A stretch of 64,000 nucleotides of DNA, from contig JAQJVL010002694.1 of NCBI GenBank assembly GCA_035578905.1, forward strand, positions 1 to 64,000. Reading direction: 5' to 3'. The notes beneath the pieces are model-generated. The model was not told the origin of the DNA, did not search any database, and saw only the letters and a program-made list of their open reading frames with translations. The position numbers were made by a program, and so were the translations under genes. The DNA comes from Stictocephala bisonia. Taxonomy: Eukaryota; Arthropoda; Insecta; Hemiptera; Membracidae. Positions 25,230 to 34,645 of the stretch are shown piece by piece; positions within the stretch are counted from its first letter, which is position 1, and the number at the start of each line of letters is the position of its first letter.

Positions 25230-26900
25230 AAATGTATGAAAGGGGTTTTTTTTCCAGGGCGAAATGAAGTTTTTTCTAGGGCTAAAGCCCAATCTTTAAA
25301 AAAAGGGTTTAAAACAAATTGCTGGAAAAATTTTTTGCCCTATATTATTGTACCAGGGGATATCCAAAAAAATGAAATTATAAAACAAAATCAACTTTTT
25401 AAACCTATCTGGAAAACAATAATTACCTGAATTCATCACAGTTTGGTTTTAGAAGAAATAAATGTACAATTGATGCAGTTTATGACTAGTTTTGGGGAAA
25501 TTTTTAAAAACTTTTTAGAGTAAGGCCTTTGCTTTAAGCAACTCTCTGTACTTGAGCAAGACATTTTATTGTGTTTTAAAATGATGAGTTAATTTTAAAA
25601 ATAAACTACTATGGCATAACTGGTATTTCTGCTAAGTTTTTTCAAGGGCTATTTAAAAAAACGTAGACAAAAGGTTTTAATTAATGGAAACTGGTCCAAT
25701 GAACTAGTGGTTTTAGTGTGGAGTACCCCAAGGGTCGGTTTTGGGACCCCCTTTCTAAATTTTTTTATCATAAATGACCTTTCCCCGTGCTATTAAAAAA
25801 AAAATCCTTTTTTTTATCAGGGCGATTTTTAACATTTTTTAAACAGTAACACAAACTTTAACACTTTACAAGACATTGTACAGAAAAATTTATGAAGCAT
25901 CTTTTTGGTTTAGGACAAAAAGGCCTTTTTTTTAAATGAAACAAAACCCCCAAAAAATCATGTTTAGTTTTTAAAACCCGAGTCCTAAAATAAAATTTAC
26001 CTAAAGATTTCCTTGCCAGTGTTAAATTTTTTAGGGATTCATATTTATTGTAAAATTATCATGGAACTCTCCCCGTTGAGTATAAATTTTTAAAAATTAT
26101 CTAGAGTAATCTTTTTTCTTTTAAAAACTTTTAAAGGACAGGGGGTCCCGGAAAGTTTTGTTTAAAAAACCCCATACTATCTTTTTTTTTAATCTATTTA
26201 AATTTGATACGGACTTTTAATATGGGCCCATAGTAAATAAAGTTTTGTGACCCTTCTTTTTTTACAAAAGAAAGGGCCAAATTTGGGCTGAAAAAGTAAA
26301 GCACAACCCTTGGGCCACTGCAAAACCCCTTTTTTATTGTCTCGATTTCAAAACTGTTTTTAAAATTTTTATATTTTTTTTATTTAATGAAAAACCCTAC
26401 ATTTTTAAAAATACCCATCCCCCATTTTTAGCAGCCCCAAATTCCCCAGCTAAACTAAAAAAAAACAATACTGCCATAAGGGTTTTTCAGACTGAATAGA
26501 ACCCAACACAGTCATGTTTTTATTTCCCCGAAGATTTATAATAAATTAAAAGATCTAGTTAATTTAAAAACCCAAAAAACACTTTTTAAAATCAAACTGT
26601 ATATTGGGGTTCTAAAAAATTTCCCTTTTATTTAACAAAGGGGAAATTTTTCCGTATGGGAAGTATTAAATTTTTTAGATTGTTGAACCTGTAAATTTAG
26701 AATTTATACCCGTTATGTTAAAAATTTCTGTTTACTTAAAAAACCGTTTTGTTAACCATGTTTGTCATTCAGGTTGAATAATGTATATGTGGGAATATGG
26801 GTTTTTTTTGTTTTGACTATGTTGTTAGATGATATGTACTGTTTTCAATTTTTTATGTAAAAACCCACAATAAAGATTATTTAATTTTTTTATTATTTTA
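25230..26900 (+). pseudogene. LINE (CR1/jockey-like) RT, degraded
   Basis: Across shifting plus-strand frames one reads SQFGFRRNKCTIDAVYD (about 25.43-25.49 kb), a YYGI-G---FF--YLK-RRQ block, GVPQGSVLGP-like text near 25.72-25.75 kb, and VKFLGIHI near 26.02 kb. These are ordered RT motifs of a non-LTR retrotransposon. The 3' region ends with an AATAAAG-type signal near 26.87 kb. The catalytic FADD is not clearly legible. The copy is broken by many frameshifts, an unknown share of which are consensus error. Confidence 0.65.
26192..26246. repeat. Short dispersed repeat, copy 2
   Basis: Reads GATACGGACTTTTAATATGG then GCCCATAGTAAATAAAGTTT, matching the 24.97 kb copy with small differences. Confidence 0.6.
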
Positions 26901-27639
26901 TTTAAAAGGGGAAAAAAGGTTGGTAGTCTCATAGTTTTTAGTTTGGGGGGTTTGCAAAACTGGTTTTTTGATTTTGGATAAAAGGAGGAAAAAACCCAAG
27001 GGGGGCATAACGCATAACCATAATTTTTAAAATTAAGAATAAAAAAATTAAACACATTTGACCTGAAAACTTAACAACTGAGACTCTTGCACAGAAAAAA
27101 ATGAAAAAAGATATAAAAATCATTCCGTTTAAAAAGTAGAGAAAAGGCTTAACCACCAAAAAAAGATAAAAAAGGAAAAATTTTTAACAAAGGGAAAACC
27201 CGAATTTTTTCTTATATCCGAAAATTTGGGCCCCTTTAAAAGTAAAACATAGATTTAGTAGTTTTTTTCCCGTCATCAAATTTTTTTTTGTTTGGGAAAA
27301 AAATAAATGGGGAGGTGTAAAAATTAAAAAAAAAAAAAAATTGCAAATAAAAGGGAAAAAAAATTAATGAAGGAATTTTAAACAGAATTAAAAAAAGGGG
27401 GGTCTTTTGAAACCCCTTCAAAACAAAATTGAATTGGGGCCTAAGTTCTTTTGGGATAAAAAAAAACTATAGAAATAAGAAAAATTCTTAAAAATTAAAA
27501 ATTTTAAAAAACCCAGATTTTTTAATGTAACAAATTTTTTAAATTTCCCTTTGGGGTAATTAAAAAATTGTTTTTTGAACTACACTACCTTTGGGTGACA
27601 TAATTAAAAAATTCATAAAAAATGAATATTTAAGCCTTT

Positions 27640-28300
27640 AAAGAAAAAGGAGATTTGCAGAAAAATGGGAAAAATTAAATGCCCGATATCCCTACTCTCA
27701 TAGGTTTTCAAAGTTTCTAGAAAAAACAGTCATTACAGCTTTGGGAAATTACCTGGAGGAAAAAAAATCTTTTTTTTTCTCTAATCCCAAATTTACTTTT
27801 GGAAAGGGGAAAATTTAACAAAACTGGCCCCTAAAAAAAATTTTTCGAAAAATGTTTTAGCTGCAATAGAATTTGGGAAAAGGGCAGCTGTAAAGGGTGC
27901 TTCCTTTTATATAAACCAAAAACTTTTTTAGTGTTTTCAATATCAATATCTTAATAAAATAAAATAGCAGGTTAGGAGTTAAAGGGTTATGCCCTTAGGG
28001 ACTAATTCTTTCCTCACAAAAAAAAACAAAAATACATCCCTTTCTCAACAAACCAAAAACAAAAAAAAAAAACGATCTTTCAGGTTCTCAAAACATTTCC
28101 GTGGAGTTCCCCCAGGGATCTTCCCAAAAATCCATTATATTTTTTTTAAATTTTCATTAAAAACTCCAAAATTTAAATTTCCAAAAAAAGATTGTTTTCA
28201 ACTTTTGCAGATGACAAAAAAAAGCATTAACAAAAATTAAAATATTTAAAAATTAGAAAAAGAAACTTTTTTTAAAAAATTTTAAACCCGAAAAGCTCAA
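27640..28300 (+). pseudogene. LINE RT fragment, degraded
   Basis: Plus strand: a YPYSHRFSKFLEKTV-like stretch (the 'YRPIS..SKxxEK' block) near 27.68-27.73 kb, then a VPPGIFPKI stretch near 28.11 kb matching the 'GVPQGS' block, and ADD-like text near 28.21 kb. The order and spacing fit a short, deleted RT domain. Clade is not resolvable. Confidence 0.5.
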
Positions 28301-29440
28301 TACTTTTCTTTACATTAAATTAAAAATGAAACCGACCGGGAAAACAAACTTTGTTTTTTTTTCAAAAAAACACAACTTGGAACAGAAAAAATCCAGGGGG
28401 TAAAAGTAATTCTGGGGGAGACAATGGGGACAGTGGGAAAACCGCTGTGTGAAATACTTTTGGGTTGTCAAAATTTTATAAAAAACTACTGGGAAAAGAA
28501 AAAAGTTAAACAAGTTTGGGGAACATGATATCAAAAGGTATGTTTGTTTTAAGGGTGTTATTCCCTCAAAAAACTTTGAATTATCAAAAAAATTTATCTT
28601 GATCTCATTTGAATGCCTTATAAGATATTCAAAAATTTGGGTTTTGGGGAAACTCAAGTAAACAAAAACTTTTCAAAATTTTCAAATTGCAAAAAAAAAT
28701 ATTAGAAGTAAAATTCAAATATCAAAAATAACTTTGTTTTTGAACCAAAATTTAAAAATCATTGTTTAAAATTTCACTTTCAAATGTTTGTTCCTTCACC
28801 CTTTTTATATTTAGGGAAAAAAATTTTATGTTTAAAATTAAAAAAATTTAAAAAAAACCCATAGACTTTAAATTAAAAAAAACAAAAAACAAGGGAAAAA
28901 AACTCGCTCTATCACACAGACTTAAAGCTTAAACTAAACCCAAAACCCGATTTTTTTGGGGCAAACATTTTTTAAATTCTTTTTTTCCCGGGTCATATTA
29001 AATAAGACAAAGCATTTTTCAAAAAATTTTTTAGTTTGGGGAAAAAAGGGTTTTTACAATTTATTTTCAAATCTTACCCTCACCCAAACCCAGCTGATGA
29101 GAAGAGGAAAATTTTTGGGGGAGAGTTTTGACCGGCCAAAAAAACCCCCAAAGGCTTACATGGCGGAGCTAAAATAAGGAACAAAAATAAGTGCAATGAA
29201 ACAATAAGTAATGCATTTTCACAAATATTAATATAACCCCTTTAAACCCAATGAATTTAAAATTTTCTATGGAAACTTGTTGACAGAAATTTTTCAAAAG
29301 ATTCTCAAATAAATTTTCTATAAGAAAAACCCCTTTTTAAATATGTTTTAAGGTTTTTAAAAATGATCAAGGGGGGAAAAGGGCCCAAAAGCCTAAAAAC
29401 AACCTATAATAAAACTGTAAACTTCCTATGGGCTATGATG

Positions 29441-31357
29441 GGTTTTGGGTTTTAAATTGATCACAAGAGTATTCAATTTAGTTTTCTAAGGTAGAGAATA
29501 CATGCAATCACTACTGTTGCGTATCAAATTGGACTTAAAAACTATTATTTATAGTTCACCACATCATTATGCCTCCCACCACACCCCCCCCCCACCCCAC
29601 CACCCCCCCCCAATCCTCAGCCTAATCAAGCTTACCTTGTGTTTTTTCGCAGACTGACTGAATGAAGGTAGGTGAGAGTGCCCTGACATTCCTAAATTTA
29701 ATTGCCTTTGTATGTTTCCTTTTCTTACTTCAGAGTCAGCTTGAATTTTATCAAGGCAGTTATTACCGGACGCAAAATTACGCAAGCAAACATGCTTCAT
29801 GCAGCGGTCTCCAGGAGAGAAGGCAAACGCAAAGTATCTTAAGGCTGTGGTTTTCTTGATGAGGTGGGACGAGACAACAGTTGGCGAGGGGCGTAAGTGT
29901 CTTTGTTCATACCTGAGAGTGCCCCAGTACTTTGTGAGTGTGTGGCTGCCCCACCACTCTCCCTCCCCCCCCTCCCCCCCTCCGCCCGCCCCCCATAAGT
30001 CTACCCTGAGACTGTGATTTGATTTAATATTAGTGTGCTAGTTTTTATATTGTTATGTGTACTGTTAATTGTTGTGTTATTGTACATAAGAAAAGAGAAA
30101 CTGGCGATGTCCGTGGAAATGAATAGATAAAAGAACACAGCCACCAAGTTGCCAGGTAAGCTCTATAAACTTATCATTGAAGTTGATTAGAGCTTGATAT
30201 ATCACTGATATAGCACAAACTCCAATTGTGTATAGATAGACGTGATCCTCACTCTAACAAGTGAACATATAATTCCTTAACAATTCATGTGATGACATTT
30301 TATTTGTATAAACGATTCTTATTTACATTTATTTGTTATTCTTAAAAAAAATGCCTGTAATCTTACCAAAATTAATGACATCAAACACCTTCGACATCTT
30401 ATCTGAGGCTACAGACACAACAGGGTTCCATTGTATATTGCTGGCCATATCTGTTAGAACTGGCATCCCGAATTAGCGTTTTTTCCCGGAAATGTTTTAC
30501 CAGAATTTCTATCATAGGGCTCCTCGTCAGTATTGTTTCTCAGAATGGTTTCATCTCAGGTGCTACGCATGTCACAAAGGACTGCGTCATGGTTTATGAT
30601 TAAATTTCTTGTTCTGGAAAAAATATAATATTTTTATTCTTATTTTGATTTTCATAGCTTCGGGTAATGTACTTCAGGTAATAGGACCTCTCAGATGTTA
30701 TCATTGTAGTTCGGAAGTTCATTTACAGTTCATGACGGATTATATTCTTTCTTGGTGGGAAGTTTACTCGAGTTCATAATAATCCCAGATCTAAAAACCT
30801 ATGCTCGTAATAAAGTCTTATAAACCAGAGCATACAAATATAAATTCTAAAGCACAATTATATCAAAACAAAGCTAACGTGTGTGTGTAAATATAATAAA
30901 TAGTACGATTTGAGAGAGAAAAACATATTATAGTTATTGAATGGAGTATTGTGATATTATTTGTAATATTTATATTGAATATCTTTTGAGATGAATTTTT
31001 GTGTCTTGTGGTCAGTTATCTGTATTGTATAATATGTAATTATATTATTATCGCTATAGTATTTATATATTTTTGTATGTGATATTATAGATAGTTGATC
31101 ATTATTGTATATAAAGATATGATTGATCTTTTGTATATGTAGGATCTTTTAAAAGCACGATTGTACATTAAGATATACTGAAAATGAATTAGAGGCAAAT
31201 AGCAAACCTTTTTGAGCCGTGGGTAAATAAAGTATGTTGTTAATGGGATCTGAAAAATCGCGCATTAGGCATTTTTAGTATTTAGAAAAGCCTTAACGGT
31301 ATCCGCAGAAATTTGTCTATTTCTGATCCCTTTGCTGTAATGCCATCGAATTATAAA
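29441..31357. other. Normal-quality AT-rich spacer with C-rich tracts
   Basis: Quality returns to normal here. C-rich tracts lie at about 29575-29615 and 29960-29995. On the minus strand a stop-free stretch of about 60-70 codons (about 29729-29920) is bounded by a CTCTCAG acceptor-like site and a GTAAGA donor-like site. I recognise no family in it, and a plus-strand acceptor-like site overlaps it. The remainder (30-31.3 kb) is AT-rich with no gene seen. Confidence 0.4.
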
Positions 31358-33009
31358 TCACCTCACGATCTGGAAAAGAGGCAGTGGATGGCTTCGATGA
31401 GCAACCAGAGGTGTGGGAACAAGTTTCGGCAGGTGTAGGAATAGCTGTTTGTTCCTGGTACCAAAGTTTGGGATTCTGAAGCAGACACTCTCCAATCCGG
31501 ACGGGTCATCCACCCGCCCCCTGATCAGGCCCCACAGGAAAACTTGACCCATCACCAGTCTCCTTTGGCTTAATCTCTCAAACCCAAACATATCCAGCAG
31601 CTCGCTGTATGGAATTAAATAGGTATATACATTAAAAGACTTATAAAAAAGATATCGTAAAAATCGTTTTTGGATTCGCTCGACCTCATCTTCGTAAGTT
31701 GTATAAAATGGATTCCACACAGGAGCCACACATTCAAGTCTCGACCTGACCAAGGCTCTGTAAAGTAAGATTGACGTTCTTAAACTGTTGAAATGTTTCC
31801 CTTGCCTAATAATTAACCCCATCATTCGGCTTGCACCAGTAATGCATTTACATATATGTACTGAAAACGATAATGTGCTATCCAAATAAACACCCAGATT
31901 TCTCAATAAATCCACTCTTGACAGAGCAACACCATTTAGATAATAATCATTTTTAGTGCAAATCTTAGATAGATCTAGATCTTAGATAGATTTTAAATAG
32001 ATCTAGTAAAAGTCATAACATTACATTTTAATACATTAAAGTTCATTTTGTTGATTTATGTACATTATCAAGATCTGCCTGCAGTCCAATAGCATCATTC
32101 TGATTGTATATTTGTTGAAACAGTTTTAAGTCGTCCGCAAAAAGTAAAGCTTTTATAGAATGCACATTCTCACACAAATCATTTATCATAATTGTAAATA
32201 AACAAGGTCCCAAATTTGAACCCTGAGGTACACCTGATTGCACTATAAAATTTGACGACTTTTGCCCTTTGTAAAATATAAACTGTTTCCTATTAACCAA
32301 ATAAGATGTAAACAAGTGAATTAGACTATCAAACAAACCATAATAATGTAATTTTTTTAACAAAATCAGATGATCCACCCTATCAAAAGCCTTGGCCAGG
32401 TACACCTGATTGCAAGAAATATGGCTTCTGTCTGGTTTATTAAGTCCAAACCAGATGATATATAGTTAGAAAAAGACAACTAATTCGTGTTAACTGATCT
32501 ACCCGGAATGAAACCGTATTGACTGGGTGAAAGGTATTTACTGAAGTGATGAAATAAAAATTTTTCTATAATTGACTCATAAATCTTAGCTGGTACTGAT
32601 AAAATAGCAACAGGTCTGTAATTAACGACTTGAGATTCTTTGCCAGATTTGAAAATAGGTGTTACCTTTGTAACTTTCCATCTTTCAGGAAAAATATCAG
32701 TTATTAAACTTAAATTAAACATAAAAGTGAGGGGTTCAATTTAAAAAAATCTGCGCATCCTTTAAATAGGTATTGTGGCAAAAAATCTGGCCCTGTGGTA
32801 CATGTTGATTTGAGCTTTTTTATTGCAAGACACACGTCCACGCGTGTGACCCGGGTCAGGGACAGGCAAGACACGCCCGGCAATGAGGGTTCTACTAACA
32901 CCTTACTTGCAGGAGGTTCCTCAGTATAATTACTATAAACTGAACTAAAGTATTGCTCAAATAATAATAACAATAGCCAATAAAATGGACTCTCATCTAA
33001 CTGAAACAA
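31358..33009 (-). pseudogene. CR1/jockey-like LINE RT, 5'-truncated and frameshifted
   Basis: Four consecutive minus-strand frames carry one RT domain. The first (33009-32710) has GPDFLPQYLFKGCADFF. The second (32722-32480) has VNYRPVAILSVPAKIYES and YGFIPGRSVNTN. The third (32405-32043) has AKAFDRVDHLILLKKL, SGVPQGSNLGP and the catalytic LLFADDLKLF. The fourth (31915-31358) has the LGVYLDSTLSF thumb region and a VERIQKRFLRYL block typical of CR1/jockey C-termini. No endonuclease domain is present, so the copy is 5'-truncated near 33.01 kb. At least three frame breaks make it non-functional as written. Confidence 0.85.
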
Positions 33010-33101
33010 TCAAATAAATGTTGTAGTCAACTCAATAGATAATTTTCTTAAATAAATGAGCAAAAACAGAGAGCTATTTTATATTCTCGATTAGCTATTG
33101 C

Positions 33102-33161
33102 AGGTGAGTGGGAGGATTATCACCGCTGTACGTATATGGGTGAGTGGGAGAGTATTTACCA
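33102..33161. repeat. Minisatellite, clean two-unit copy at a LINE edge
   Basis: Two 36 bp-spaced units, each starting GTGAGTGGGAG. The first continues GATTATCACCGCTGTACGTA and then TATGG. In reverse complement this is the ~37 bp CACCCATACACGTACAGTGG family seen in the degraded block. It is undistorted here and abuts the 5' edge of the RNase H LINE fragment. Confidence 0.6.
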
Positions 33162-34461
33162 TCTTATATATGAACATAGAAGGAGCCTTTAACAGTACAA
33201 GGATTTCCTCGATTGTGACAAATCTGGTGTCCAGGGGCACTGAAGAAACACCAGTAGAGCCCAAGCTTCCCTGTGTGGGGCGGTGTGAGAGAGTACAAGT
33301 GCAAAGAGGGTGTCCACAGGGGGGTGTTTTGTCAACCTTCCTATGGAACCTGGTCGTGGATGATCTCCTCACAGTACTCAACAAGCATGGAGTGTATGCT
33401 CAGAGCTATGCTGACAACATACTGATCCTAATAAGACGTAATACATGGAGACATGCCTCGACCTTATGAGGAGGGCATTGTCCATGGTGGAGACATGGTA
33501 CATAGCGGAGGGGCTATCTGTTCACCCCGGTAAGACCGTTATGGTAACATTCACAAATAAAAGGAATGCGGAGGTTTTCAGAGTACCAAGAATCTTTGGC
33601 AACTGCGTCCAGGTGTCTACGGAAGTTAAGTATCTGGGTGTATGACAAGACGACAAACTTACCTGAAATAGACACCTTACCCACGCCATAGACCGCTCTC
33701 GGACCACATTGATGAGGCTGAGGCATATCTTTGGATGCACGTGGGGACTGAACCCTCAGCTGGTACATTGGCTTTGTACGAGGGTCGTAAGAACGATGCT
33801 TGCATATGGAGCCATTATTTGGTGGCCCAAGGTCCAACAAGTCACTGCTGTAAAAAAACCTAACCAAAGTGCAGCGGTTAGCTTGTTTGGGAATCCTTGG
33901 GGCTTTCAGGGTACACCCACCCTGCAATGAATATGCTACTAAGTCTGCACCCCTTAAGATTTTCATCATGGAGGAGGCAAAGCTTGCTGCATAAAGACTC
34001 CAAACCAACAGATGCTGGCAAGCTCACTATGCCAGTAAGCATAACAAACTCTCTAGCATCCTACAATCGGACATTCTAGAGATGTGTTCGAATAGGATGC
34101 CTAGACAAACTTACTTTGACAAACCCTATCATGTCGTCATAGGCGACAGAAAAGATCGGGCACAAGGTGAATCAATCATGATGAAGAACGCAATCACGTG
34201 GTACACAGATGGCTCACGAACCATCCTTGGGTCTGGTTACGGGGTCTATGGTGCCAGGTCAAAAACTGAGCTCAGTTGTAGTTTTGGCAAACTGGCTACA
34301 GTTCTTCAGGCGGAAGTGGCTGCCATAGCTGCCTCTGCTCAGGCAAACATAGATTAAGGTCTTTTGGGGAAAAAAATCTATCTGAACTCAGACAGCCAAG
34401 CGGCAATAAGGTCACTTGCGTCTCTTGACTTCACCTCGAGTCTAGTTTGGGACTGTCACGG
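33162..34461 (+). pseudogene. LINE with RNase H domain (I/LOA/R1-like), fragmentary
   Basis: Plus-strand frames show GCPQGGVLSTFLWNLVVDDL and QSYADNILILI (catalytic YADD altered to YADN) at about 33.31-33.43 kb. Next come GLSVHPGKTVMVTFTNKR and VKYLGV, then a WGLNPQLVHWL-type C-terminal block. An RNase H domain follows with WYTDGSR, QAEVAAI and NSDSQAA (34.19-34.40 kb), broken by a TAA at about 34355-34357. The RNase H frame stops at the Penelope insertion at 34473 and resumes after 37632 with the WVPGHT motif. RNase H downstream of RT is characteristic of the I/LOA/R1-like assemblage. Several stops and frameshifts make it dead. Confidence 0.8.
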
Positions 34462-34473
34462 AGTTCTTAAAAT
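34462..34473. repeat. Target-site duplication, left copy
   Basis: AGTTCTTAAAAT, identical to 37621-37632. Together they bracket the Penelope-like insertion. In the RNase H frame the sequence reads through VLKM. Confidence 0.85.
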
Positions 34474-34530
34474 AAAATCAAAGATAAATATAATAAAGTA
34501 CCCTTTTATTCATTTTTTATAAAAATATAT

Positions 34531-34560
34531 GACTAGTTTCGGCTCTTAGGCCATCTTCAG
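34531..34560 (-). ncRNA. Hammerhead-ribozyme-like motif, 3' pLTR
   Basis: On the minus strand the motif reads CTGAAGA, then TGGCCTAAGAGCC, then GAAAC-TA-GTC. It matches the hammerhead core CUGANGA...GAAA with a GGC/GCC stem II (one extra U), a minimal two-base-pair stem III (AC/GU) and a GUC cleavage triplet. The flanks offer a three-base-pair stem I (TAT upstream, ATA downstream). Short stem III type I hammerheads are established in Penelope-like pLTRs. Self-cleavage activity is not shown by sequence, and the extra U next to stem II is a departure from the canonical form. Confidence 0.6.
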
Positions 34561-34645
34561 ATAGTAAATAATATAACCTAAAATAACTTAACAAATTATA
34601 AAAATAAAAATAAAACAGATGAAAATAATATAACATATGATTAAT

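Larger units (their letters stand above)
1546..29440. other. Homopolymer-inflated, low-quality consensus block
   Basis: Between roughly 1.55 and 29.44 kb, runs of three or more identical bases (GGGG, CCCC, TTTT, AAAA) are far commoner than in the flanks, and long open frames vanish. Two internal comparisons point to run-length error rather than natural composition. The two ends of the Tigger-like element differ as CAGTAAACCCGCTAAC versus CAGTAAAACCCCGCTAAC, that is, mainly in run lengths. The SINE copy at 19.84-20.13 kb matches the clean copy at 57.7 kb in blocks separated by distorted stretches. Short stretches (about 10.7-10.96 and 22.88-22.99 kb) look normal. Apart from the elements listed separately I see no supportable gene in 5.8-7.7, 11.3-13.9, 14-19.7, 20.1-24.5, 26.9-27.6 or 28.3-29.4 kb. 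Frames here should not be trusted. Confidence 0.75.

Noticed and set aside
1546..29440. The idea that the run-rich block is a distinct genomic compartment, programmed-frameshift region or foreign DNA
   Set aside because: Known elements within it differ from their partner ends or clean copies largely in homopolymer length, which is the pattern expected from consensus error.
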